A stretch of DNA of 64,000 bases from an uncultured Bacteroides sp. (GCA_905203765.1 CAJKXC010000009.1:3967-67966), one strand, 5' to 3'. Positions 10,629-20,913 are shown, counted from the stretch's first letter. Numbers and translations are program-made. The notes: generated by a model not told the origin, from the letters alone.

Positions 10629-11945
10629 ATGGCAACAAAAGAGTATTTTCCCGGAATAGGAAAGATCAAATTCGAAGGTAAAGAGAGTATGAACCCGATG
10701 GCATTCCGTTACTACGATGCTGAAAAGGTTATCATGGGCAAGAAGATGAAAGACTGGTTGAAGTTCGCTATGGCATGGTGGCACACTCTCTGTGCAGAAG
10801 GTGGCGACCAGTTCGGCGGTGGTACCAAGCAGTTCCCCTGGAACGGTGATGCCGATGCAGTTCAGGCAGCTAAGAACAAGATGGATGCCGGCTTCGAATT
10901 CATGCAGAAGATGGGTATCGAATACTACTGCTTCCACGATGTAGACCTCTGCAACGAAGCCGATACCATCGAAGAATATGAAGCAAACCTGAAAGCTATC
11001 GTAGCTTATGCCAAGCAGAAACAAGCCGAAACAGGCATCAAACTGTTGTGGGGTACTGCCAACGTATTCGGTCATGCACGCTACATGAACGGTGCTGCAA
11101 CCAATCCTGACTTCGACGTAGTAGCCCGCGCTGCCGTTCAGATAAAGAACGCCATCGACGCAACTATCGAACTGGGTGGTACGAACTATGTATTCTGGGG
11201 CGGACGCGAAGGTTATATGTCTTTGCTGAACACCGACCAGAAGCGTGAGAAAGACCACCTGGCACAGATGCTGACCATCGCCCGCGACTATGCCCGTGCA
11301 CGTGGCTTCAAGGGTACGTTCCTGATTGAACCGAAACCGATGGAACCGACCAAGCATCAATATGACGTAGATACCGAAACCGTTATCGGCTTCCTGAAAG
11401 CTCACGGCCTGGACAAAGACTTCAAGGTAAACATCGAAGTAAACCACGCCACCCTCGCAGGTCACACCTTCGAACACGAACTGGCTGTAGCTGTTGACAA
11501 CGGCATGCTGGGTTCCATCGACGCCAACCGCGGTGACTATCAGAACGGCTGGGATACCGACCAATTCCCTATCGACAACTACGAACTGACCCAGGCTATG
11601 ATGCAAATCATCCGCAACGACGGTTTGGGCAATGGCGGTACTAACTTCGATGCCAAGACCCGTCGTAACTCTACCGACCTGGAAGACATCTTCATCGCTC
11701 ACATCGCAGGTATGGATGCTATGGCACGTGCTTTGGAAAGCGCAGCCCGACTGCTGGAAGAATCTCCTTACAAGAAGATGCTCGCCGACCGCTACGCTTC
11801 CTTCGATGCAGGCAAAGGCAAGGAATTCGAGGAAGGCAAGCTGACTTTGGAAGATGTTGTAGCATACGCAAAGGCTAACGGCGAACCGAAACAAACCAGT
11901 GGCAAGCAAGAATTGTATGAGGCAATCGTAAATATGTACTGCTAA
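10629..11945 (+). CDS. xylA: Xylose isomerase
   Basis: XylA converts D-xylose to D-xylulose with two divalent metal ions. The 438-residue protein has the class II signatures [18 protein letters not shown], the catalytic histidine region [23 protein letters not shown] and the metal ligands in [18 protein letters not shown]. It lies between the kinase and the transporter genes, so the three give uptake, isomerisation and phosphorylation. The identification is secure. Confidence 0.98.
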   Translation: MATKEYFPGIGKIKFEGKESMNPMAFRYYDAEKVIMGKKMKDWLKFAMAWWHTLCAEGGDQFGGGTKQFPWNGDADAVQAAKNKMDAGFEFMQKMGIEYYCFHDVDLCNEADTIEEYEANLKAIVAYAKQKQAETGIKLLWGTANVFGHARYMNGAATNPDFDVVARAAVQIKNAIDATIELGGTNYVFWGGREGYMSLLNTDQKREKDHLAQMLTIARDYARARGFKGTFLIEPKPMEPTKHQYDVDTETVIGFLKAHGLDKDFKVNIEVNHATLAGHTFEHELAVAVDNGMLGSIDANRGDYQNGWDTDQFPIDNYELTQAMMQIIRNDGLGNGGTNFDAKTRRNSTDLEDIFIAHIAGMDAMARALESAARLLEESPYKKMLADRYASFDAGKGKEFEEGKLTLEDVVAYAKANGEPKQTSGKQELYEAIVNMYC

Positions 11946-11949
11946 TCTT

Positions 11950-12045
11950 TATAATTACAAATTACAAGTTACGAATTACGAAGATATACCATTCAAGATA
12001 TCGGAGTCTTTCGTAATTTGTAATTCGTAATTTGTAATTAATAAT
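11950..12045. repeat. AT-rich inverted repeat between xylA and xylE
   Basis: Copies of AATTACAAATTAC and ATTACGAATTACG on the left face GTAATTTGTAATTCG and GTAATTTGTAATT on the right, about 25 bases apart. Similar AT-rich spacer repeats are common between Bacteroides genes. A role is not evident; it could lower read-through from xylA to xylE. Confidence 0.6.
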
Positions 12046-12065
12046 CCTCTTAATCTTATATTATC

Positions 12066-13541
12066 ATGAATTATACAGAAAAAGGTAGCAGAGTCTACCT
12101 CTTCTCCATCGTGCTTGTGGCCGTTATCGGTGGCTTGCTGTTCGGATACGACACGGCAGTGATTTCCGGTGCGGAGAAAGGTCTCCAGGCATTCTTCATG
12201 GGAGCCGACTTTCAATATACGGACGCGATGCATGGCATTACCTCTTCCAGCGCACTGATAGGATGTATCCTGGGTAGTGCTATTTCGGGATTCTTTGCTT
12301 CCAGACTGGGGCGTAAGAATTCTCTTTTTATGGCAGGTATCATGTTTTTCCTGTCGGCACTGGGTTCATACAACCCCGAGTTCCTGTTCTTTGAACATGG
12401 TGCTCCTTCCTATTCACTGTTAGTTGCATTCAATCTTTATCGCGTATTGGGCGGTATCGGTGTGGGCTTGGCATCCGCCATCTGTCCGATGTATATTGCC
12501 GAGATAGCCCCGAGTAATATCCGCGGAACACTGGTTTCGTGGAATCAGTTTGCCATTATCTTCGGTCAGTTGGTGGTTTACTTCGTCAACTTCCTTATCC
12601 TGGGAGGCAATGCCAATCCGGTAATCGACCTGGTAAACGGAGTCAATCAGATTATGAACCCGGAAGCTGCTTCCTGGACTATCGCAACCGGCTGGCGCTT
12701 GATGTTTGCCAGTGAGGCTGTGCCCGCAGGTCTGTTCACTATATTAGTCTTGTTTGTGCCCGAAACGCCGCGTTACCTCGCCATGTCCGGCAAGGACGAG
12801 AAGGCACTGAGCGTATTGAGCCGTATCAACGGTCTGGCTCAGGCCAAGGTTATCCTGGCAGAAATCAAGGAAACTGCCGAAGAAAAGACCGAACGCCTGT
12901 TCACTTACGGATGGATGGTTATCTTCATCGGTATCATGTTGAGTGTGTTCCAGCAGGCTGTAGGTATCAATGCCGTACTTTACTTCGCTCCGCGTATATT
13001 CGAGACGATGGGTATGGGCAATCCGATGGTTCAGACGGTGCTGATGGGTATCATCAATATTCTGTTCACCTTGTTGGCTGTGTTCACGGTCGAGAAGTGG
13101 GGACGTAAACCGTTGCTTATCTCCGGTTCCATCGGTATGGCGATAGGTGCATTCGGGGTGGCTATGTGCAACCTCGTGGGCGGTCTTCCGCCTATGGTAT
13201 CCGTTATCAGCATCATGGTCTACAGTGCATCGTTCATGTTCAGCTGGGGCCCGATTTGCTGGGTACTGATTGCTGAGATCTTCCCGAATACCATTCGTGG
13301 TACGGCGGTGGCTATTGCGGTGGCATTCCAGTGGATATTCAACTTCATTGTTTCGTCTACCTTCCTGCCGATGTACAATATGCGTCTGGGAGAGATGGGA
13401 GACAAGTTCGGCCATATGTTTGCTTATGCCCTCTATGGCATTATCTGTGTGGTGGCTGCCATCTTCGTTTGGAAACTCGTTCCCGAGACGAAGGGCAAGA
13501 CGCTGGAAGATATGACTAAGCTCTGGAAAAAGAAGAAATAA
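12066..13541 (+). CDS. xylE: D-xylose:proton symporter (MFS)
   Basis: This 491-residue inner-membrane transporter belongs to the major facilitator sugar-porter family. Visible signatures are GGLLFGYDTAVISG in helix 1, RLGRKNSLF and EKWGRKPLL in the loops after helices 2 and 8, PETPRYLAM after helix 6, QQAVGINAVLYFAPRIFE in helix 7 and VPETKGKTLEDM at the end. These match XylE-like symporters, and the xylA/xylB context supports xylose as substrate. A strong terminator follows. Confidence 0.93.
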   Translation: MNYTEKGSRVYLFSIVLVAVIGGLLFGYDTAVISGAEKGLQAFFMGADFQYTDAMHGITSSSALIGCILGSAISGFFASRLGRKNSLFMAGIMFFLSALGSYNPEFLFFEHGAPSYSLLVAFNLYRVLGGIGVGLASAICPMYIAEIAPSNIRGTLVSWNQFAIIFGQLVVYFVNFLILGGNANPVIDLVNGVNQIMNPEAASWTIATGWRLMFASEAVPAGLFTILVLFVPETPRYLAMSGKDEKALSVLSRINGLAQAKVILAEIKETAEEKTERLFTYGWMVIFIGIMLSVFQQAVGINAVLYFAPRIFETMGMGNPMVQTVLMGIINILFTLLAVFTVEKWGRKPLLISGSIGMAIGAFGVAMCNLVGGLPPMVSVISIMVYSASFMFSWGPICWVLIAEIFPNTIRGTAVAIAVAFQWIFNFIVSSTFLPMYNMRLGEMGDKFGHMFAYALYGIICVVAAIFVWKLVPETKGKTLEDMTKLWKKKK

Positions 13542-13560
13542 AGAATTCTCCATTAAATAA

Positions 13561-13598
13561 AAAAGGTGTAGCCGATGAAATGTCGGCTACACCTTTTT
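13561..13598. terminator. Bidirectional terminator after xylE
   Basis: GGTGTAGCCGA (13565-13575) and TCGGCTACACC (13583-13593) form an 11-bp perfect stem with A- and T-runs on either side. It can end both the rightward xyl transcript and the leftward phosphodiesterase transcript's opposing traffic. Confidence 0.92.
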
Positions 13599-13617
13599 CA
13601 TTTTAGAGGTGACAGGG

Positions 13618-14841
13618 TTATTTCAGAATATCCTTTATCCGTTCAAACTTCCCGTCCGTCTTTTCCGGGACGATTTGCAGAAGGTAGGAAAGAAGGGGAT
13701 AGATATCCACATTGACAAATCCCTGCGAAGTATATCCCTTCTTGAAGTCCGGCCCGATGGCACGGAAAATGACCTGCATTTCGGGGCTTTGCGGGAAGTA
13801 ACCGTGGGCACCTTTGTTATTGCGTGCCACGTCGGTAAACTGCCAACCCAGTTCGGGAGCTACCACGATATCGCCGATGCGGTGGCTGCTGCCGTAATTC
13901 AACTCTGCGGGAATATCTTCCTTCTTCCACACGTGGATGTGGGGCACCTCTTTCAAGGCATTATAAATGGAATCCCTGTAACCGGTTTTGGAAAAGATAG
14001 AGGTCGGCGTGCGTCCATTCACTACTTCACACCATTCGGGCTTCAGATACTTATTCATGTCCACCACGCGCTCCTGGCTGATTTCGGCCATGCCGTGGTC
14101 GGATGTTACAATCAGGTTAACATCTTTGCCGAAGGGCAGACTTTCTATCCGGGTACGCAGCACACCCATCAGGCTGTCCATGTGCTGAACTACGGCACCC
14201 GTCTCCTTGCTGACGGGACCATTGTGATGTCCGCTTCCGTCGGGCTCTTCAAAGTAGAGCATGATAAGCCTGGGACGTTCTTCCTCGGGCATCTGCAACC
14301 AGGTGAGGGCACTGTCTATGCGCTGCTCGAAGGTAAGGAAAGGCTTTGCATTCCACATCCGGTAATGCGTGGGATAGGTGCCTTTGATAGCGATGTCCGA
14401 GCCTACCCAGTACATAATTGCCGTCTTCAGACCTTGCTTTTGAGCGGTTATCCAAATGGGCTCGCCCAGGTAGTAATCGGGATTGTAGCGGCTGGCGGAG
14501 TCGCCCATCGAGTATTGCCGGCAGTTATCCGCATCCCAAAAGGTATTGTTGATAATGCCGTTATGGTCGGGCACCAATCCCGTGGCAAGGGTGTAATGGT
14601 TCGGGAAGGTAGAGGCAGGGAAAGAGGGCAGCATCACTGCTTTTACGCCATCTTGTCCCATCCGGTCCAAATTGGGAGTTTTGTACATCGCAGGGTAATC
14701 CCAGCGGAAGCCGTCGAGCGAGACGATAACAGTGTAATGCCGGTCGGGTGTTTGGGCATTCAGCGAAACAAGGAAAAGCAAAAGGCTGAATGCGGTCATA
14801 ATAAGTTTACGCATATTATAATAATGTTTATTGTTTGTCAA
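13618..14841 (-). CDS. Secreted nucleotide pyrophosphatase/phosphodiesterase
   Basis: This 407-residue protein of the alkaline phosphatase superfamily resembles ectonucleotide pyrophosphatase/phosphodiesterases. Metal and nucleophile motifs are visible: VSLDGFRWDY near the N-terminus, the nucleophile threonine region SFPASTFPNHYTLATGL, YFEEPDGSGHHNGP and VTSDHGMAEIS. An N-terminal signal peptide (MRKLIMTAFSLLLFLVSLNAQ) indicates export to the periplasm. That segment suggests that the start could be the internal ATG at 14814. It stands alone between the xylose block and the efflux operon. The natural substrate is not evident. Confidence 0.85.
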   Translation of the reverse strand: MTNNKHYYNMRKLIMTAFSLLLFLVSLNAQTPDRHYTVIVSLDGFRWDYPAMYKTPNLDRMGQDGVKAVMLPSFPASTFPNHYTLATGLVPDHNGIINNTFWDADNCRQYSMGDSASRYNPDYYLGEPIWITAQKQGLKTAIMYWVGSDIAIKGTYPTHYRMWNAKPFLTFEQRIDSALTWLQMPEEERPRLIMLYFEEPDGSGHHNGPVSKETGAVVQHMDSLMGVLRTRIESLPFGKDVNLIVTSDHGMAEISQERVVDMNKYLKPEWCEVVNGRTPTSIFSKTGYRDSIYNALKEVPHIHVWKKEDIPAELNYGSSHRIGDIVVAPELGWQFTDVARNNKGAHGYFPQSPEMQVIFRAIGPDFKKGYTSQGFVNVDIYPLLSYLLQIVPEKTDGKFERIKDILK

Positions 14842-14914
14842 ATGGAATTTGCAGGCAAAGGTATTCTTTTCTTCTCAAAGCAGGAACATTACGGGACGTA
14901 TTTTTCCTCTCTTC

Positions 14915-14998
14915 AAAACGCATCATCCGTTGAGGCAAAACAGATGGTCTGTTAAGGGTAAACAGACCATCTGTTTGGGTCAAACGCATCATCTGTTT
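14915..14998. repeat. Inverted and direct repeats in a short spacer
   Basis: ACAGATGGTCTGTT near 14940 faces AACAGACCATCTGT near 14961, an almost perfect 14-bp stem. AAACGCATCATC occurs on both sides of it. The spacer separates the efflux operon end from the phosphodiesterase gene, so a terminator role is possible, although no T-run follows. Confidence 0.7.
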
Positions 14999-16257
14999 CA
15001 GGGCAATGGACGGTGCATTCCGCAACTGCGTTCCAACTCCACCAGCGCCGCATTGTAATTGAACAGTGTCTCGATGTATTGCGCCTGCACCTCGTTGTAC
15101 GTGCGCTGTGCATTCAGAATCTCAAGCAGGGACACCTCACCGCGGGTATAACTGTATATTTTCCCGTCGAGTACCGTCTGCGCCTGCTGCAAGATACCGC
15201 GCTCGTAATGCTTTATCTGCTGCGTTTGCGACTGGAACTGCTGATACGCTTCCATCACTTCGCGCTGCACTTGCAGGCACATCTGATTGTATTGCAGTTC
15301 TGCCTGGCGGGCACGAAAACGGGCGGCATTCACCGAACCCCGGTTCAGGGACGAGAAGTTCAGCGGAAGGACGATGCCCGCACTTACTCCGTCGAATGCC
15401 GGTGCAGGGGCTTCTTCGTTACGCACCCTCGTGTTGTGGCTCCATCCTACGGACAGTTCCACGTCGGGACGCTTCTCGCGTTTGGCAAGTGTCAACTCGC
15501 GGCGTGCCACTTCGGTGTTCTTCAAAGCTGCCCGCAAGTCGGTGCGGCGCTCGATGGCGGACTGTATCAGGTCGCCCAGTACAAACTCCTTTTCCGGCTG
15601 CTCCAACTCCTCTACAGGGTGGAAAAGGGTGTCGGTCACGGCTGTCCCTATATAGGGAGATAGCTGCGTATAGGCCTGTTCCAGTTCCGTATGCGCCTGC
15701 AACAGGTCGTTGTACATAATGTCCGCTTCCAGTTTGCTCTGAATGGCTTCCACTTCCATAATCTTGCCCGATGCAAACCGGATGCTGTCGCTCTTGGCAA
15801 GGTCGGACATATTGCTCCAGGCGCTCTTCTTGATGTCGTAAAGCTGCTTCTGCTTTATCACTTCCAGGTAGGTGAGGGTGGCGTCCGCTTGCAGGTTGCG
15901 AAAGTAATCGTCCAGCACCACCTCTGCCAGTTCGCTCTGGCTGCGTGCCAGTTTGATGCCTGCGGTGCGTCTGCCCAGGGTGATGTTCTGCGACAGGCCG
16001 AGTTCATAACTCTGTCCCATCTGCAACGTATGGTCCTCGTTGTTGGAGTAGGTGAAGGAGAGCGACGGGTTGTCGAACACTTTGGCGGCAATCACGTCCG
16101 CCCGGGCGGCACTCACGTTCATCTTCTCGGCAGCATACTCCAGGTTGTCCGTACTGACCTTGTGCATATACTGCTTATAGGTTATCGGCGCCACTGTCTG
16201 TGCCTGCATGGAGCAGGCGCCGGCAGCCAGTAATAGTAGTATCTTATATCTTTTCAT
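14998..16257 (-). CDS. Outer-membrane efflux channel (TolC/CusC family)
   Basis: This 419-residue protein should be the outer-membrane duct of the tripartite efflux system encoded with it. It begins with a signal peptide (MKRYKILLLLAAGACSMQAQ) and has two similar coiled-coil halves typical of OEP proteins, with YELGLSQNITLGRRTAGIKLARSQ in the first half and VSAGIVLPLNFSSLNRG in the second. It ends the leftward operon and overlaps the pump gene by 14 bases, which indicates translational coupling. Confidence 0.9.
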   Translation of the reverse strand: MKRYKILLLLAAGACSMQAQTVAPITYKQYMHKVSTDNLEYAAEKMNVSAARADVIAAKVFDNPSLSFTYSNNEDHTLQMGQSYELGLSQNITLGRRTAGIKLARSQSELAEVVLDDYFRNLQADATLTYLEVIKQKQLYDIKKSAWSNMSDLAKSDSIRFASGKIMEVEAIQSKLEADIMYNDLLQAHTELEQAYTQLSPYIGTAVTDTLFHPVEELEQPEKEFVLGDLIQSAIERRTDLRAALKNTEVARRELTLAKREKRPDVELSVGWSHNTRVRNEEAPAPAFDGVSAGIVLPLNFSSLNRGSVNAARFRARQAELQYNQMCLQVQREVMEAYQQFQSQTQQIKHYERGILQQAQTVLDGKIYSYTRGEVSLLEILNAQRTYNEVQAQYIETLFNYNAALVELERSCGMHRPLP

Positions 16258-19200
16258 TTTCCAGCGTCTTGTTTTTATCTTCCATTCTTTTCTCTATCCA
16301 GTAGTAGATGGTGGGAAGGATATACAACGTCACCACCGTAGCAAACAGCAATCCGTAAACAATCACCGTAGCCAGCGGACGTTGCACGTCCGAACCGATA
16401 CCGGTACTGAGCGATGCAGGCAGCAATCCCAGCACGGCAACCGTAGCCGTCATCAGGATGGGGCGGAAGCGATGCTTCACACCGGTTATCACCGAGTCGC
16501 GCAGGTCGCGCCCGCGGCTGCGCAGGTTGTTGATGTGCGAAATCATAATCACCCCGTTCTGTATCGCCACGCCAATCAGTGCGATGAAGCCCACGGCGGA
16601 AGATACGTTCAGCGTCATTCCACGCACGTTCAATGCCAGCATACCGCCAAAGAGCGCCAACGGAATGACACACATCAGCAATGCCGCCTGGCGGAACTTG
16701 CCGAGCGCCGCAAACAGCAGCACCAGCATGATGCCGAGCGCCAGCGGAACAACCACACCCAAACGGCTGTAGGCACGGTGCTGGTTCTCGAACTGTCCCG
16801 CCCACTTCAGATGGACTCCCTGGTGGTCGTACTTCACTTGCGCATCAATCATCCGGTTGGCTTTCTGCAAAAAAGAGGTGAGGTCGATGCCGCGCAGATT
16901 GATATGAATCGTCAGATGCCGCTTGTTCATCTCGCGGGAGATGGTGCTGGCGCCGGTGGTCATCTTGATGTCGGCTACCTGGCTCAGAGGTATCTTGGCG
17001 CCCGAACCGGAAGTCAGCATCAGGTTGCCGATATTCTCCGGCGTATTGCGCGTCTCTTCGCTGAAGCGGCAGATGACGTCGTAGGACTTGCTGCCCACGA
17101 ATATCTGCGAGATGGACTTTCCGCCGATGGCAAGTTCTATCAAGTCCGCCACGTCCGAGACGTTCAGCCCGTACTGGGCGATGCGGTCGCGGTCTGCCAC
17201 AATCTGAAGCTGGGGCAGGGGCGGTTCCTGATCTACAGCTACGTCGGTGGCGCCGGGAATCTGCTTGATTACGTTCACTACCCGGTCGGCAATGTGGCGT
17301 GTCTCTGTGATATCCTCGCCGTAGATTTTCAGGGCGAGATCACTGTGCGCGCCGGCTATCTGGTCCATTACCATGTCGATGATGGGCTGGGAGAATCCGA
17401 CGGAGTAACCCGGCATCCGGGCGAGCGAGTCGTTCATGGCTTCTATCAGGCGGGCTTTGTTGCGCCCGGTAGTCCAGGTGTTGTAGGGCTTCAGGCCTAC
17501 GCCGCACTCTATATGGGAGAGGGAGAAGGCTTCGGCGCCTTCATCATCGCGCCCCACTTGTGTCATGACGTATGATACTTCGGGGAATCGGCCTAACATC
17601 TGCCTCAGTTCCGCTCCCATCTTCTTGGAGCGTTCTATGGAGATGCCCGGGGGCAACTGCACCTGAATCCAGATGGCACCCTCGTCCAGCGGGGGCAGGA
17701 AGTCTTTTCCTACCGTATAGCTCAACACACCTGCCAGCAACAGGATGCCTGCCAGTGTGCCTGCCACGGCTTTGGGGCGGTCGATGACACGAACCACCTG
17801 GGCGTGATACAAAGCCTGCAACTTCTCCAGCCAGCGGTTATGATACGTCTTGCGCGGGTTGCGGTAGGCCATGTAGGCAAGTCCCGGAATCAGTATCAAT
17901 GCCACGCACAAGGCGCCTATCAGCGCGTAGCCTACGGTATAGGCCATCGGGGTGAAGAGTTTCTTTTCGATATGCTCGAATGCAAACAGCGGCAGGTAGG
18001 CGGTGATGATGATAAGGGTGGAGAAGAAGATGGGGCGTGCCACTTCCGTTGTACGCCGCAGGATGGAGTCCTCGGTCAGCACTTCGTCGGGATGCCGTTC
18101 GCGTTTCTTCAGAATGGTTTCCATCATCACGATAGCCCCGTCCACCAGGATGCCGAAGTCGATGGCGCCCAGGGATAGCAGGTTGGCGGGAATGTCCGTG
18201 AGATGCATCAAGATAAAGGCTATCAGCAGGGAGAAGGGGATGGTGAGCGCTACCAGCAGGGCACCGCGCCAGTTACCCAGGAACAGGATTAAGACGAGGA
18301 CTACCAGCACCATGCCCATGAACAGGGTGTGCGAAACGGTGTGCAGCGTCATGTCCACCAGGTTGGTGCGGTCCATAAAGGGATGGATGCGCGTGCCTTT
18401 GGGCAGGACTTCGTTGTTCAGTTCGTCGATGGCGGCATGCACGCCTTCGAGCACTTGCGACGGGTTCTGTCCGCGCAGCATCTGCACGATGCCTTCCACG
18501 CCGTCTGAGTAGTTGCGCTTGCCGTCGTAGAAGCCCAGTACGCCTTTACGCTCCAGGTTGCCGTACTTCAGTTTGCCGATGTCGTTCAGGTAGACGGGCA
18601 CTCCGTTCTCGGTCTTGATAACGATGCGTCCCAGGTCGTCCAGGTCTTTCACCAGGCCGATGCCGCGGATGACGTAACTCAGTTCGCCGCGGCTCAGCAT
18701 ACTGCCGCCGGCGTTTACGTTGTTCATTTCCACCTTCTCGGTCACGTCGGCAAGGGAGATGCCGTAGGCTTCCATCTTGTGCGGGTCGAGCTCTATTTGG
18801 TATTGGGTGGTGATGCCGCCGTAGTTGCTTACATCGGCTACGCCCGTCACTTGTTTCAGGCGGGGGATGATGACCCACTTGTGCAGGTCGGTGATTTCGC
18901 GCAGGTCCAGGTTCTCGCTGTCGATGACGTAGCGGTATATCTCTCCGGTGGGAGAGGTCAGCGGGTTGAGCCCCGGCACGGCGTCGTAGGGCAGTTCCAC
19001 GTCCACCAGGCGCTCCTGCACGCGCTGGCGTGCCCAGTAGTCATCGATGCCGTCGTCAAACACCAGCACAACGGTACTCAGACCGAAGGTGTTCTTGCTT
19101 CGCATCACGTTCAGTCCCGGCATGCCATTCACGGCACGCTCGATGGGGATGGTGATTTGCTGTTCTATCTCCTCGGCTGCCAGTCCGGGCACTTGGGTCA

Positions 19201-19345
19201 CAATCTGCACGGTGGTATCCGCAATGTCGGGATAGGCGTCGATGGCAAGCCTTGTCCACGAATAATAGCCTACTGCCGCAATGAGGGCAAACAGTACGAG
19301 CATCAGTCCCCGACGATGTATCGCCAGATAAATAAGTTTCTTCAT
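16244..19345 (-). CDS. RND efflux pump of the heavy-metal class (CzcA/CusA-like)
   Basis: This 1033-residue inner-membrane pump has 12 predicted helices and two large periplasmic loops. Helix 4 carries DFGILVDGAIVMMET, the acidic proton-relay signature typical of heavy-metal efflux RND proteins rather than multidrug pumps. QVPGLAAEEIEQQITIPIE and the internal duplication also fit CzcA/CusA. It lies between its adaptor and channel genes. The metal is uncertain: the methionine pair of copper pumps was not confirmed, and cobalt, zinc, cadmium, copper or silver are all possible. Confidence 0.92.
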   Translation of the reverse strand: MKKLIYLAIHRRGLMLVLFALIAAVGYYSWTRLAIDAYPDIADTTVQIVTQVPGLAAEEIEQQITIPIERAVNGMPGLNVMRSKNTFGLSTVVLVFDDGIDDYWARQRVQERLVDVELPYDAVPGLNPLTSPTGEIYRYVIDSENLDLREITDLHKWVIIPRLKQVTGVADVSNYGGITTQYQIELDPHKMEAYGISLADVTEKVEMNNVNAGGSMLSRGELSYVIRGIGLVKDLDDLGRIVIKTENGVPVYLNDIGKLKYGNLERKGVLGFYDGKRNYSDGVEGIVQMLRGQNPSQVLEGVHAAIDELNNEVLPKGTRIHPFMDRTNLVDMTLHTVSHTLFMGMVLVVLVLILFLGNWRGALLVALTIPFSLLIAFILMHLTDIPANLLSLGAIDFGILVDGAIVMMETILKKRERHPDEVLTEDSILRRTTEVARPIFFSTLIIITAYLPLFAFEHIEKKLFTPMAYTVGYALIGALCVALILIPGLAYMAYRNPRKTYHNRWLEKLQALYHAQVVRVIDRPKAVAGTLAGILLLAGVLSYTVGKDFLPPLDEGAIWIQVQLPPGISIERSKKMGAELRQMLGRFPEVSYVMTQVGRDDEGAEAFSLSHIECGVGLKPYNTWTTGRNKARLIEAMNDSLARMPGYSVGFSQPIIDMVMDQIAGAHSDLALKIYGEDITETRHIADRVVNVIKQIPGATDVAVDQEPPLPQLQIVADRDRIAQYGLNVSDVADLIELAIGGKSISQIFVGSKSYDVICRFSEETRNTPENIGNLMLTSGSGAKIPLSQVADIKMTTGASTISREMNKRHLTIHINLRGIDLTSFLQKANRMIDAQVKYDHQGVHLKWAGQFENQHRAYSRLGVVVPLALGIMLVLLFAALGKFRQAALLMCVIPLALFGGMLALNVRGMTLNVSSAVGFIALIGVAIQNGVIMISHINNLRSRGRDLRDSVITGVKHRFRPILMTATVAVLGLLPASLSTGIGSDVQRPLATVIVYGLLFATVVTLYILPTIYYWIEKRMEDKNKTLENEKI

Positions 19346-19359
19346 AAGTCGTACCGTGT

Positions 19360-20466
19360 TTAGTTAGCGTTCAGCAGATAGAAGGCACCGTCGGACACGT
19401 ATCTGTCTCCCGGTTTCAAGCCGGAGCGGATGATGCTCTTGTTGCCGTCGGTGGCGGATGTCTCCACTTTCTGTTTCAAGTATTTGTTGTTGCCCAGGGA
19501 GAGCAGCACATACGCCTGGTTCTCTTCCTGCAAGATGGCGGCTGTGGGTATCAGTATCGTTTCGGCGGCTTCGTCGGTCAGCTTCACCGAGGCGTACATG
19601 GCGGGCTTCATCAGGCGCTCTTTGTTGTCGCAGGCTATCAGTACTTCTACCGAACGGGTGTCCTCGTCCAGCAGTTCGTTGATGTGGTAGATGCTGCCGG
19701 TGAAGGTGCGGTTGAGTTGCGATACAAGCGATATCTCCACTTGTTTCAGGTCGGAGAGCAGGGGCATATCTTTCTCCTTTACGTTGGCGGCTACCCATAC
19801 TTCGTTCAGGTCGGCAATGACGGCAACGGGGTCGGCATCTTCTTTCATAAACTGACCGATGACGATGTCGTTCTTCACCACCTCGCCCACAATGGGGGAG
19901 CGTACAATCATAGGCTGGCCCAGCACCAGCTGGTCCGGTTCAATCTGGAATACCTTCAGGGCGGCGAGGGCATTCTCGTAGTCCTTCTTTTTCAGTTCAT
20001 AGTTCACTTCGGCTTCTTCCACTTCCTTCTGCGCACTTACTTTGTGTGCATACAAGTCCTTTTCGCGGCGCAGGTTCTTGGAAGCGAGTTCCATTTCCTG
20101 CTTTGCCTGGTAGTATGCCTTGCCGGTTTCAAAGAAGTCGGGCGAACTGATTTCAAACAGCGGACTGCCCTTGCTCACCTTCTGTCCCAGCCGGATAAAG
20201 GAACGGGTGACGCGTCCGGCAAAGGGGGATGCAATCTCGGCATAATGATTGGGGATGGCCTTTACCACGCCCGATACGGTGAAGGTTGTCTGATGTAGTT
20301 CTTGTGTAGCTTCACTTACTTTCAGTTTTTCTGCTATGGGGGATTGGGGAGATACCGTAATCGTGTCTCCCGATACAGAGAAATCCTGTGTTTCCTGCTC
20401 TTCTCGCTGACCGGCACACGCATAGCACATGATGCCGACCAAGCACAATAAACCTATATGTTTCAT
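19360..20466 (-). CDS. Periplasmic adaptor lipoprotein (CzcB/CusB-like)
   Basis: This 368-residue membrane-fusion protein should link pump and outer-membrane channel. A lipobox (MCYAC, Cys17) predicts lipid anchoring. The order is standard: a barrel and lipoyl half (SGVVKAIPNHYAEIASPFAGRV), a coiled-coil hairpin (QEMELASKNLRREKDLYAHKVSAQKE region), the second lipoyl half (VRSPIVGEVV) and a beta-barrel domain (DLNEVWVAANVKEKD). It is 14 bases upstream of the pump gene. Confidence 0.92.
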   Translation of the reverse strand: MKHIGLLCLVGIMCYACAGQREEQETQDFSVSGDTITVSPQSPIAEKLKVSEATQELHQTTFTVSGVVKAIPNHYAEIASPFAGRVTRSFIRLGQKVSKGSPLFEISSPDFFETGKAYYQAKQEMELASKNLRREKDLYAHKVSAQKEVEEAEVNYELKKKDYENALAALKVFQIEPDQLVLGQPMIVRSPIVGEVVKNDIVIGQFMKEDADPVAVIADLNEVWVAANVKEKDMPLLSDLKQVEISLVSQLNRTFTGSIYHINELLDEDTRSVEVLIACDNKERLMKPAMYASVKLTDEAAETILIPTAAILQEENQAYVLLSLGNNKYLKQKVETSATDGNKSIIRSGLKPGDRYVSDGAFYLLNAN

Positions 20467-20518
20467 TTTCTTGTCGTTATTATGGATAATCTGGTAATTG
20501 TTTGCTTACAAATGCTGA

Positions 20519-20866
20519 TTATGCACAACGACGGGGCGGAGAACGCAGATGGAATAAACGGAAAGACCCGGTAGCGGCCTTTACCCTGTTTTGAGAATAG
20601 ATGAATCCCAAGAAGCACAGTACAAAAGGCACCACCGGCATGTACAAAGCCGACTCCATACATATCGCATTGAATATGGCAACTGTTTCCAGTCCGGTTT
20701 CGCTGTGCGAGTGGTGTGCTCCGGGAAAGAAGGGATGCGAGTGAGTGACGAGATAGTCGTTCACAAGATGTGTATGAATAAAGGCAGTGTTCCCCACATA
20801 GTAATATGCGAATATTACTATCAGGAGATATTTCATACTATTAATGAACAGCCTTTTCACATGCAT
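20519..20866 (-). CDS. Small His-rich membrane protein ahead of the efflux genes
   Basis: This protein of up to 115 residues (possibly starting at the ATG at 20836) has an N-terminal membrane segment (YLLIVIFAYYYVG), a histidine-rich periplasmic-looking stretch (HTHLVNDYLVTHSHPFF then GAHHSHSE) and a second hydrophobic segment (MPVVPFVLCFLGFIYS). I recognise no characterised family. It lies 52 bases before the adaptor gene and shares its promoter (-7 box TACCTTTG at 20890-20883). The histidines suggest metal binding or sensing for the efflux system, which is inference. Confidence 0.7.
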   Translation of the reverse strand: MHVKRLFINSMKYLLIVIFAYYYVGNTAFIHTHLVNDYLVTHSHPFFPGAHHSHSETGLETVAIFNAICMESALYMPVVPFVLCFLGFIYSQNRVKAATGSFRLFHLRSPPRRCA

Positions 20867-20882
20867 TGCATCTATTTGGCGG

Positions 20883-20890
20883 CAAAGGTA
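20883..20890 (-). promoter_or_regulatory. -7 box of the efflux operon
   Basis: TACCTTTGCC on the minus strand matches the Bacteroides -7 consensus and lies about 17 bases before the His-rich protein gene. Transcription would run through the adaptor, pump and channel genes. Confidence 0.55.
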
Positions 20891-20913
20891 CTATAAAATT
20901 CAATATAAAACCT

